A DNA stretch of 13,854 nt from Deltaproteobacteria bacterium. GTDB lineage: Bacteria; Desulfobacterota; Syntrophia; Syntrophales; Smithellaceae. Where the stretch lies: positions 1-13,854 of the forward strand of contig SBEK01000113.1 of assembly GCA_009668925.1 (NCBI GenBank), given 5' to 3'. A program made the translations under genes and the position numbers. The notes under the pieces are model-generated. The model did not search any database. It was given only the letters and a program-made list of their open reading frames with translations, and was not told the origin of the DNA. This document shows positions 7,290 through 13,795 of the stretch, piece after piece; the first letter of the stretch is position 1, and every line of letters starts with the position of its first letter.

Positions 7290-7297
7290 ATCATTGC

Positions 7298-7324
7298 GGC
7301 CTGTTTCGGGCGCCCCGGCAGGCC
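7298..7324. repeat. Stable hairpin after the CoA-transferase gene
   Basis: GGCCTG (7298-7303) and CAGGCC (7319-7324) bracket an inner CGGG-CGC-CCCG stem, giving a two-part hairpin 8 bases past the stop codon. No T-run follows, so it is not a classic rho-independent terminator; it may protect the 3' end of the mRNA or attenuate read-through into the regulator gene. Confidence 0.5.
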
Positions 7325-7405
7325 AATCCTCACCCGTGGAAAGCGAAGTCCTTCTGGCCAATGGGCGGGAAATGATTTATGCTGGAAACCGTCAGGAGAT
7401 GAAAA

Positions 7406-8740
7406 ATGCGGCCTGAAAGAAAAAAGAAAAAAGACCCTGTTTTGAAAGTTGCGGCGCCGCCCCGCCGTCTGAAAGATTATGCGTCGATTGCGGCGTCTCC
7501 CCGGGCGGAAACTCCTGCGAATATTCCCATTCAATATCTGACTCCCATGCTGGACAATGCACAGGAAGCGATCGTCGTTCATCAGGATGAAGTGATCAAG
7601 TACGTCAACAAACGGGCTTCGGAGATCGACGGACGTCCCATCCGGAAGCTGATCGGTAAACAAATCAGGGAAACGACGCATCCGGACGATTACGAACTCG
7701 TCCTCAGGAATTATCTGGATAAATTGCAGGGCAAGGCCGTCAACAAGTATCGCTATCGCGGCATTGATCGGCAAGGTCATGTCATGTGGTTCGAGATTTT
7801 CGGTACGGCGATTCTGTGGGACGGGCGGCCGGCCGTCATGAATTTCATCACCGACGTCACGGGGCATGTCCGCGCGGAAGAGGATCTCAAAAAGTCCGAG
7901 CGGATGCTGCGGGATATCATCAATTTTCTGCCGGAGCCGACGTTTGCCGTGGATGAGGCGGGAAAAATCATCTCCTGGAACCGGGAAATGGAAAAGATGT
8001 TCGGGATCAAGGCGGAAAAGATGCTCGGGAAGGGCAACTATGAATATGCGTTGCCCTTCTACGGGCGAAGGATGCCGATGCTGATCGATCTGATCCTGAG
8101 GCCGGATGAAGCGCGGGAGAGGCAGTATGCTTATTTCAAGCGGGATGAAGATTTTCTTTACGCAGAGGAGAGCTTCCAGCTGCGCGGCGAGACTTATACG
8201 TTATGGTGCAAGGCGAGCCTCATCTATGATCACCGGGATCAGGTGGTCGGCGCCATCGAATCGATGCGGGACATTACGGACTTGAAGAATGCCGTGGCGG
8301 AATTAAAAAACAAATCCCTCCATCTGGAGGAGGCCAACACGGCGCTGAAGGTATTGCTCGAACACCGCAAGAATGATCGAAAGGAAATCGAGGAAAGCAT
8401 TGCCGGCAATGTAAAAACACTCGTCGTTCCTTACCTGAATAAACTCAAAAACACGGGACTGAAAGCCCCGCAGGAAGCTTATATTCATATTCTGGAAGCA
8501 CATCTTGCGGAAATCATTTCTCCCTTTTTGACAAACATGACAATGCGTCAGGCCAACCTCACCCCCCGGGAGATTCAGATCGCCGACCTCGTCAAAGAGG
8601 GCCGGTCGGCCAAAGAAATTTCCCAGATTCTGAACATTGCCCTCCATACGGTCAACAATTATCGCAAACGCCTCAGAAAGAAATTCTCGCTCAGCGGCAA
8701 GGACAATAATTTGCGAACGCATTTATTGTCTTTTACATAA
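7406..8740 (+). CDS. PAS-PAS-LuxR family transcriptional regulator
   Basis: A 444-residue sensor-regulator. After a basic low-complexity N-terminus (KKKKDPVLKVAAPPRR) there are two PAS domains: about residues 44-153 (MLDNAQEAIVVHQDEVIKYVNKRASEIDG, HPDDYELV, ending FITDVTGHVRAEEDLKKSERML) and about 168-292 (NFLPEPTFAVDEAGKIISWNREMEKMFG, ending VGAIESMRDITDLK). A predicted coiled coil follows (residues ~293-325, KNKSLHLEEANTALKVLLEHR), then a helical linker, and a LuxR/GerE helix-turn-helix from residue 385 (LTPREIQIADLVKEGRSAKEISQILNIALHTVNNYRKRLRKKF). There is no receiver or kinase domain, so it is a one-component regulator that probably senses a small ligand or redox state in the cytoplasm. 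AGGAG is 7 bases before the ATG. It lies just upstream of the acyl-CoA ligase gene on the same strand and is a likely controller of it. Confidence 0.93.
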   Translation: MRPERKKKKDPVLKVAAPPRRLKDYASIAASPRAETPANIPIQYLTPMLDNAQEAIVVHQDEVIKYVNKRASEIDGRPIRKLIGKQIRETTHPDDYELVLRNYLDKLQGKAVNKYRYRGIDRQGHVMWFEIFGTAILWDGRPAVMNFITDVTGHVRAEEDLKKSERMLRDIINFLPEPTFAVDEAGKIISWNREMEKMFGIKAEKMLGKGNYEYALPFYGRRMPMLIDLILRPDEARERQYAYFKRDEDFLYAEESFQLRGETYTLWCKASLIYDHRDQVVGAIESMRDITDLKNAVAELKNKSLHLEEANTALKVLLEHRKNDRKEIEESIAGNVKTLVVPYLNKLKNTGLKAPQEAYIHILEAHLAEIISPFLTNMTMRQANLTPREIQIADLVKEGRSAKEISQILNIALHTVNNYRKRLRKKFSLSGKDNNLRTHLLSFT

Positions 8741-8754
8741 TGGTCTAATTTAAT
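8726..8754 (+). promoter_or_regulatory. Candidate sigma70-type promoter for the acyl-CoA ligase operon
   Basis: TTGTCT (8726-8731, 4/6 to the -35 box) and TTTAAT (8749-8754, 5/6 to the -10 box) are 17 bases apart. The -35 lies in the last codons of the regulator gene, and the -10 lies in the spacer of the dyad at 8735-8765. Transcription would start near 8761, giving a leader of about 78 bases. Confidence 0.4.
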
Positions 8755-8765
8755 GACCATTGTGT
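8735..8765. promoter_or_regulatory. Inverted repeat, candidate operator
   Basis: The arms ACATAATGGTC (8735-8745) and GACCATTGTGT (8755-8765) match over 11 positions with one G:T pair, around an AT-rich 9-base spacer. It overlaps the TAA stop codon of the PAS-LuxR gene. No T-run follows, so a protein-binding site (for the adjacent LuxR-type regulator or another dimer) is more likely than a terminator. Confidence 0.55.
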
Positions 8766-8788
8766 AGCCAATGTTTGATCGTTGCTTA

Positions 8789-8836
8789 TTCACCTCCCCT
8801 GTGGTCTTCTGCCCGAAGACCTACGAAGGAGGAGAA
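8789..8836 (+). promoter_or_regulatory. Leader structure that can mask the ribosome-binding site of the acyl-CoA ligase gene
   Basis: TTCACCTCC (8789-8797) pairs with GGAGGAGAA (8828-8836), the Shine-Dalgarno region, in 8 of 9 positions (5 bp, one A:A mismatch, 3 bp; A8788 to T8837 adds one more). Between them is a perfect hairpin GGTCTTC-TGCCC-GAAGACC (8803-8809 and 8815-8821). Together they would fold into an interrupted stem-loop that occludes the ribosome-binding site. Seen in sequence; regulation is inferred. Confidence 0.5.
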
Positions 8837-8838
8837 TT

Positions 8839-10503
8839 ATGGACAACAAACCCTGGCATCGCTTTTATGATTACAGTGTGCCGGCCTCCATCAGAAGGCC
8901 GCAGCTCAGCGTGGCGGATCTTTTGCAAATACCGGCCAACTCCTATCCGGACAAGGCGGCGATCCATTTTCTGGGAAGGGAAATCACTTTCTGGGAGCTC
9001 CGCAGGCTGGTCCTCCGGATGGCGAACGCGCTTGGTGCCATGGGAGTTCAAAAAGGCGACCGTGTCGGACTCCAGCTGCCCACCTGCCCTCAGTACATCA
9101 TCGCCTATTACGCCGCCCTGACCCTGGGGGCCATCGTCGTCAATATCAATCCCATCTATAAACCCGATGAATTGGAGGGCGTATTTACGAGCACCGGCAT
9201 TTCGGTCCTCTTCACCATCGATTCGGCCCTGCCCACCGTCGCTGACCTGTGCCGGCGCGTGGAGATCAAACGGGTCATCGTGACCCGGCTTAACGACTAT
9301 GAGGGCTCAAAGGCGCAGGCGACGAAGCCGCCGCCGCTCGAACCCGGCTGGCTGTATTTTTCAGCGGTTCTGGACGGCTCTCAAAGCACGAAGCGGCCCT
9401 ATGTGGATATTGCCGCGGAAGATCCGGCGTTGATTCAGTTTACCGGAGGCACAACCGGCATTCCCAAAGGGGCCGTCCTCACTCATGGAAACGTCGTATC
9501 CGCCACGATCGGCCAGTCCCTCTGGATCAGCCCTGTTGTGAAGCTGACGCCGCCTGCGCGCCGTTTCGTCCTGGGGGCGATTCCTTTCTTTCATATTTAC
9601 GGAAATATCGCCGTCATCAATCTCTCGGTTTTCAACTGCGCCACGCAGATCCTGGTACCTCAGTTTCAGGCCGACTCCATGATGGAAACCCTCTCCCAAT
9701 ACAAGGAGATTCTGTTGTTCCCCACGGTTCCGACCATGATCAGCGCCGTTATTTCCCATCCGCGGGCCGAGGAACTTGAGCTGGATAAGAAGCTCGGCAT
9801 GCTGAATTCGGGCGGGGCGCCCATGCCTGTAGAGATCATTAACCGGATTCGCGATATGGGCATTTTCTACAGCGAGGGCTGGTCCATGAGCGAAACAACC
9901 TGCGCCGGAACACAAAACCCCATTCTGGGGCGCTCCAAAGTCGGCAGTATCGGGATTCCCGTCATCGACACGGATGTGCGTCTTGTCGATCTCGATTCCG
10001 GACTTGACGAAGTCGCACCGGGGCAGCCCGGCGAAATGGTCATCCAAGGCCCCACGGTGACCAAAGGCTACTGGAACAACCCCGGGGAAACGGCGCTGCA
10101 GATCAGGGACGGCTGGCTGCATACCGGCGACATCGCAAAGCAGGACGAGGACGGTTACTTCTTCATCATCGACCGGAAGAAAGACATGATCATCGCCGGC
10201 GGCTTCAACATCTATCCCCGGGAAATCGACGAGGTGCTGCACCAGCATCCCAAGGTTCAGTCGGCTATTTCCGTGGGCATCCCGGACGATTACCGCGGGG
10301 AAACAGTCAAGGCGTTTGTCGTTTTGAAAAACGGCGAAAGGACCACGGCCGACGATATTCTCGCTTTTTGCCGGGAGAAGCTGGCCGCTTATAAAGTACC
10401 CAGGATGGTTGAATTTCGGGAGTCACTGCCGCAGTCGGCGGTGGGAAAGGTCCTGCGGCGAATGCTTCGGGATGAAGAAGTTGAGAATCGAAAAAAATCT
10501 TAA
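8839..10503 (+). CDS. AMP-forming acyl-CoA ligase (long-/medium-chain fatty acid or aryl acid type)
   Basis: Predicted to activate a carboxylic acid with ATP to an acyl-adenylate and then the CoA thioester. The 554-residue protein has all landmarks of the ANL superfamily: phosphate-binding loop TGGTTGIPKG at residues 202-211, the adenylate-binding motif SEGWSMSETTCAG, the hinge region WLHTGDIAKQDEDGYFFIIDRKKDMIIAGGFNIYPREIDEVL, and the catalytic lysine Lys537 in SAVGKVLRRML. No transmembrane segment or signal peptide is seen, so it acts in the cytoplasm. The frame is open from ATG 8782, but the start at 8839 is chosen because AAGGAGGAG lies 6 bases before it and MDNKPWHRFYDYSVPASI begins like family members; the preceding 19 codons are leader sequence. 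The two binding-protein genes follow 54 bases later, which suggests an operon. Substrate chain length or aromatic nature cannot be read. Confidence 0.94.
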   Translation: MDNKPWHRFYDYSVPASIRRPQLSVADLLQIPANSYPDKAAIHFLGREITFWELRRLVLRMANALGAMGVQKGDRVGLQLPTCPQYIIAYYAALTLGAIVVNINPIYKPDELEGVFTSTGISVLFTIDSALPTVADLCRRVEIKRVIVTRLNDYEGSKAQATKPPPLEPGWLYFSAVLDGSQSTKRPYVDIAAEDPALIQFTGGTTGIPKGAVLTHGNVVSATIGQSLWISPVVKLTPPARRFVLGAIPFFHIYGNIAVINLSVFNCATQILVPQFQADSMMETLSQYKEILLFPTVPTMISAVISHPRAEELELDKKLGMLNSGGAPMPVEIINRIRDMGIFYSEGWSMSETTCAGTQNPILGRSKVGSIGIPVIDTDVRLVDLDSGLDEVAPGQPGEMVIQGPTVTKGYWNNPGETALQIRDGWLHTGDIAKQDEDGYFFIIDRKKDMIIAGGFNIYPREIDEVLHQHPKVQSAISVGIPDDYRGETVKAFVVLKNGERTTADDILAFCREKLAAYKVPRMVEFRESLPQSAVGKVLRRMLRDEEVENRKKS

Positions 10504-10557
10504 AGCGTTGCACTCGAGTGTCCAATGATCAATAAAATATCGATAAGGGAGGGGAAA

Positions 10558-12039
10558 ATGAAAGTTTTGAGAAGAGGGATATTTGTTGTTGCATGTATTT
10601 TTTTTCTGGTGGCCGTTTGCAGTCCATTTACGGCTGTGGCGGCCAAGGCGGACAAGAAATCGAAAACTGCAAAAGTCGACGCGATCGATCAGTGGGCGGC
10701 AAAACCCAACGCGGCTTTTGACGCCGACAAAATGAGCGATATGTCCGATTATGATCCAGGAAATCCGGTGATTCCGACGGGCGATACGATCAAACTGGCG
10801 GTGGTTGTTTCATTTTCAGGGCCGGCTTCCATTCAGGGTCAAGCCTATTTTGCCCTGGTTCAGTGGGCGGCGCATGATATCAACAAACGCGGCGGCATTT
10901 GGGTGGACGGGAAGAAGAAGCTCATCCAGGTCATCAAAGCCGACCACATGAGCAAGCCGGATCAATGCAAAAAAATAGCCGAGAGAATGGCTTTGCAGGA
11001 AAAGGTCCATGTCTTTCTGGGAACCGACGGCAGCCATCTGATGAAGGTTATCAATGAAGTGGCCAATAAATACAAGATCATTTCCCTGAATATCGGCGCC
11101 GTTTCCGATGACGTCCAGAGTGCGGCGAGCTTTACGCGTTACGCCTTCCACAGCTACTACTCCTCCGAGCAGATTGCCCGCGCTCTGGCCTATTACTATG
11201 GGCAGATCAGAAAGAAGGAAAAGAAATTCTACATCATCGATCAGGATTACGGATTCGGCCACATCATCGCCGAAGAATTTAAAAAAGGTCTGAAGGAATA
11301 TTATCCCGAGGCGGAAATCGTTGGTGAAGATTATCACAAACTCTTCCTGACCGATTTTGCACCCTATCTGAGCAAGGTCAAAGCTTCCGGCGCCGAGGTC
11401 ATTTTTTCGGCCGACTTCCTTCCGGATGCCGCCAACCTTCCCAAGCAGGCCCGGCAGATGGGGATCAATCTTCCCTTTGCCAATCTGTTCATGAATGATC
11501 CCACCATGCTCAGAGAAATCGGCGTGGAAGGCGGCAAAGGACTTGTTCATATCGACTCCTTTGACATGCCGGATCCTTTTAAAGTGGCGCCGGGTTATGC
11601 CAAATATTATCAAGCCTGGACCAAATCGTGGGACAAATGGGCGGCACCGAACAATACGCAATTTATGCGCTATGTCGGCAGCGCGGGAAACGGCGCGTCT
11701 CTGGTCATGGAGACCTACTGGCTTTTGAGCGTCATCGAGAGAGCCAAAAGCACCGACCCGGAAAAGATCATCAAGATATTTGAGAACGACACCTATCGCT
11801 ATGTCAACGGGAAGGTCCTGAAGATGAGGGCCTGCGACCACAAGGCGATCCAGGATCTGGGAGTCAGCGAATACGTGGCACCCGAACAGCAGAAGATATC
11901 GATGACGATTCCTCCCTATTACTGGTTCAAAGATGCTTCGTTTACAGGACCGACCTACAGAGTTCCCGCCGCGAAGATCCTTCCCTTTATGGATCAGAAT
12001 ATCGATCGCTGCAAGGGCAAGAACGGCTGGGGAGAATAG
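10558..12039 (+). CDS. ABC transporter substrate-binding protein, branched-chain amino acid (Liv) type, copy 1
   Basis: A secreted 493-residue type I periplasmic binding protein. Residues 1 to ~30 form a signal peptide (MKVLRRGIF, hydrophobic core VVACIFFLVAVCSPF, cleavage likely after AVAA). The mature chain starts with a lysine-rich stretch (KADKKSKTAK), then the Peripla_BP_6/LivK-like fold: TIKLAVVVSFSGPASIQGQAYFALVQWAAHDINKRGGIWVDGK, VFLGTDGSHLMKVINEVANKYKIISLN, and the second lobe around KFYIIDQDYGFGHIIAEEFKKGL. Such proteins bind amino acids, amides, or aromatic or aliphatic acids and deliver them to an inner-membrane ABC complex. ATG 10558 is chosen over 10525 because GGAGG lies 5 bases before it and it gives a proper signal peptide. 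A 10-base palindrome CACTCGAGTG (10511-10520) lies upstream. It is about 70% identical to the next gene over a 133-residue stretch that I compared by eye. No permease or ATPase gene is adjacent. Confidence 0.92.
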   Translation: MKVLRRGIFVVACIFFLVAVCSPFTAVAAKADKKSKTAKVDAIDQWAAKPNAAFDADKMSDMSDYDPGNPVIPTGDTIKLAVVVSFSGPASIQGQAYFALVQWAAHDINKRGGIWVDGKKKLIQVIKADHMSKPDQCKKIAERMALQEKVHVFLGTDGSHLMKVINEVANKYKIISLNIGAVSDDVQSAASFTRYAFHSYYSSEQIARALAYYYGQIRKKEKKFYIIDQDYGFGHIIAEEFKKGLKEYYPEAEIVGEDYHKLFLTDFAPYLSKVKASGAEVIFSADFLPDAANLPKQARQMGINLPFANLFMNDPTMLREIGVEGGKGLVHIDSFDMPDPFKVAPGYAKYYQAWTKSWDKWAAPNNTQFMRYVGSAGNGASLVMETYWLLSVIERAKSTDPEKIIKIFENDTYRYVNGKVLKMRACDHKAIQDLGVSEYVAPEQQKISMTIPPYYWFKDASFTGPTYRVPAAKILPFMDQNIDRCKGKNGWGE

Positions 12040-12069
12040 ATTTTTCGGGAAAAAGGAAAGGAGAAAGAA

Positions 12070-13572
12070 GTGAGAAAGACAATGAGAATTTTGGCAGGCC
12101 TCGTATCGGCGTTTTTTATTTTGTCGATCGTGGCCCTCAATCCGGCGGACCTTCTGGCCGCCAAGCCGGCGAAGACCGAAAAGGCGGCCAAGGGGGAGAA
12201 GGCCGTCAAAGGCTCCATGGCCGATAAGTTCCCCAAGCCCGCCGCGGCTTACGATGTCAACAAGATGGGAGATGTATCAGACTTTGATCCAGCCACTTAT
12301 GTTCCACCCAAAGGCGATACGATCAAAATAGGGTACATGAACTGCTTTTCCGGACCGGGAGCGATTAACGGCCAGATCCACGCCTTGCCGCTTATGTACG
12401 CAGCGCACGATATCAACAGGCGCGGCGGCATCATGGTCGACGGAAAAAAGAAGATGATCGAGGTGATTATCGGCGATCACCAGTCCAAAGCGGATGTGGC
12501 CAAGAAGGTTGCCGAACGGCTGGTTTTGCAGGACAAGGTCCAGGTCCTGGTCGGTACATCAGGAAGCAATCTGATGAAAATCATCAGCAACGTGGCTGAA
12601 AAATACAAGGTGATTGCCATGAATAACGGTTCGCTGGCCGACGACCTCATGGATGCCACGAATTTCAGCCGTTATACCTTTATGGTTTCCCCCGGAACGG
12701 ATCAGATCGGGCGCGGCCTGGCTTACTACTACGGTCAGATTCGAAAAAAGGAAAAGAAGTTTTATATCATCTGCCAGGACTATTCCTTCGGCCGGGCCAT
12801 GGCCGCGAGCTTCAAGCAGGGATTGAAGGATTACTATCCGGAGGCGCAGGTTGTCGGAGAGGATTATCATAAACTATTTCTCACGGATTTCGCTCCGTAC
12901 CTGACGAAAATCAGGGCTTCGGGCGCCGAAGTCGTTTACACGGGCGACTGGGTTCCTGATTCCGTCACCCTGTTGAAGCAGATGAGACAGATGGGCGTTA
13001 CACTGCCTGTCGCCAATCTGTTTATGAACGAACCCAACGGCCTTATTGAAGTCGGCGTCGAAGGCACCAAAGGGCTGGTCCATATTGATATCTACGATAT
13101 GCCCTATCCCTTCAAGCACTATCCCCCGTTCATCAAATTTTACAACACCTGGGTGAACCAGTGGAAGAAGTGGACGACGCTGCCTTACAAAAGCGCCTTG
13201 TTTGAGATTGGCGCCACCACATCGATAGCGCTTTACGGCCAGACGGCCTACTGGCTGTTCAGCGTCATCGAGCGGGCGGGCAGCACCGATCCTGAAAAAG
13301 TGATCAAGGCCTGGGAGGGCGACACGTATCGTTATGCCAACGGGTCGATCGTCAAGATGAGAGCCTGCGATCACCGGGCCATTCAGGATTTCTCCGTCAC
13401 GGAATTCGTGCCGCCGGACCAGCAGAAGGTATCCATGACCATTCCTCCCTATCACTGGTTCAAGGAATGCTCGTTTACGGGACCGGCCTGGCTGATTCCG
13501 GCCGGCAAGATCCTTCCCTACATGGATCAGAAATTGGATCGGTGTAAGGGCAAGAATGACTGGGGAGAATGA
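12070..13572 (+). CDS. ABC transporter substrate-binding protein, branched-chain amino acid (Liv) type, copy 2
   Basis: A 500-residue paralogue of the preceding protein. Signal peptide: MRKTMRILAGLVSAFFILSIVALNPADLLAAK, cleavage probably after LLAA. A longer Lys/Ala-rich segment follows (KPAKTEKAAKGEKAVKG), then the LivK-like fold with GDTIKIGYMNCFSGPGAINGQ, HDINRRGGIMVDGKKK, and the shared GLAYYYGQIRKKEKKFYII and VGEDYHKLFLTDFAPYL. The ligand-facing first-lobe stretch differs (NCFSGPGAINGQIHALPLMYAAHD versus VSFSGPASIQGQAYFALVQWAAHD), so its ligand may differ. The GTG at 12070 is preferred because AGGAG (12059-12063) is 6 bases before it; an ATG at 12082 would be 18 bases away. Only 30 bases separate it from copy 1, so the two are surely co-transcribed. 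Both end in a DRCKGKN-WGE tail. Ligand is unknown. Confidence 0.92.
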   Translation: MRKTMRILAGLVSAFFILSIVALNPADLLAAKPAKTEKAAKGEKAVKGSMADKFPKPAAAYDVNKMGDVSDFDPATYVPPKGDTIKIGYMNCFSGPGAINGQIHALPLMYAAHDINRRGGIMVDGKKKMIEVIIGDHQSKADVAKKVAERLVLQDKVQVLVGTSGSNLMKIISNVAEKYKVIAMNNGSLADDLMDATNFSRYTFMVSPGTDQIGRGLAYYYGQIRKKEKKFYIICQDYSFGRAMAASFKQGLKDYYPEAQVVGEDYHKLFLTDFAPYLTKIRASGAEVVYTGDWVPDSVTLLKQMRQMGVTLPVANLFMNEPNGLIEVGVEGTKGLVHIDIYDMPYPFKHYPPFIKFYNTWVNQWKKWTTLPYKSALFEIGATTSIALYGQTAYWLFSVIERAGSTDPEKVIKAWEGDTYRYANGSIVKMRACDHRAIQDFSVTEFVPPDQQKVSMTIPPYHWFKECSFTGPAWLIPAGKILPYMDQKLDRCKGKNDWGE

Positions 13573-13600
13573 GAATCGGCTTCGCTTTGTGGAAGAAGGC

Positions 13601-13630
13601 GGGTATGACGGACTGCCGCCCGTCATACCC
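13601..13630. repeat. 11-bp perfect inverted repeat
   Basis: GGGTATGACGG (13601-13611) and CCGTCATACCC (13620-13630) form a perfect stem with an 8-base loop, 28 bases past the binding-protein stop codon. No T-run follows. It could stabilise the 3' end of the operon mRNA or act as a rho-assisted stop. Confidence 0.75.
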
Positions 13631-13658
13631 CTGTGGGACGCTCTTTCATCTCACGCAT

Positions 13659-13701
13659 AAAAAAATCAGGGAGCGTCTTTATTCCAAGACGTTCCCTGAT
13701 T
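13659..13701 (-). terminator. Rho-independent terminator for the minus-strand dehydrogenase gene
   Basis: On the minus strand, arms AATCAGGGAACGTCTT (13701 to 13686) and AAGACGCTCCCTGATT (13679 to 13664) form a 16-bp stem with one G:U pair and a 6-base loop, directly followed by a T7 run (the plus-strand A-run 13659-13665). This is a textbook terminator for the gene entering from the right edge. On the plus strand the stem is followed by TCAAAT, so it is weaker in that direction. Confidence 0.85.
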
Positions 13702-13746
13702 CAAATGAGGCGCGAAGCGCCTTCGTCTTAACCTTCAGCCTAAAAG

Positions 13747-13784
13747 CCTACAGCCTGTAGGGAACGGTCGCGACCGTTCCCTAC
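13747..13784. repeat. Perfect 28-base palindrome with overlapping second palindrome (REP-like)
   Basis: GTAGGGAACGGTCG (13757-13770) is followed immediately by its exact reverse complement (13771-13784). A second palindrome CCTACAG-C-CTGTAGG (13747-13761) shares the CTGTAGG end, so the two folds exclude each other. On the plus strand the large palindrome is followed by CTTATAT6-7, so it may also terminate the binding-protein operon. Such G/C-rich palindromes resemble the intergenic REP-like repeats of many deltaproteobacteria, but copy number cannot be told from one window. Confidence 0.7.
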
Positions 13785-13795
13785 CTTATATTTTT

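Larger units (their letters stand above)
13573..13795. other. Convergent intergenic region rich in inverted repeats
   Basis: About 220 bases between the binding-protein gene (+) and the short-chain dehydrogenase gene (-). It contains four hairpin-forming repeats, described separately, plus a small AGGCGC-GAA-GCGCCT hairpin at 13708-13722. A 63-codon frame over 13569-13760 runs through these palindromes and lacks a ribosome-binding site, so it is not called. Confidence 0.75.

Noticed and set aside
5469..7361. 630-codon open frame on the minus strand, antisense to the CoA-transferase gene
   Set aside because: It mirrors the real gene and results from its GC-biased codon use. The protein is rich in Arg, His, Gly and Asp without domain motifs, and the sense product has clear family features.
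8782..8838. N-terminal extension of the acyl-CoA ligase to ATG 8782
   Set aside because: The ideal AAGGAGGAG site before ATG 8839 and the structured leader argue for the later start.
10558..10640. Lipoprotein lipobox in binding protein 1 (LVAVC)
   Set aside because: The residue before the cysteine is valine, not Gly, Ala or Ser, and a normal signal peptidase I site (AVAA) follows, so secretion as a soluble protein is more likely.
10816..11841. 341-codon minus-strand frame antisense to binding protein 1
   Set aside because: It is a shadow of the binding-protein gene, with no ribosome-binding site and no recognisable domain.
13569..13760. 63-codon plus-strand frame after the last binding protein
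   Set aside because: It runs through three hairpins, starts inside the previous gene's stop region and has no ribosome-binding site.
13601..13784. CRISPR array or tandem repeat array
   Set aside because: The inverted repeats differ in sequence and are not regularly spaced; they are separate hairpins.
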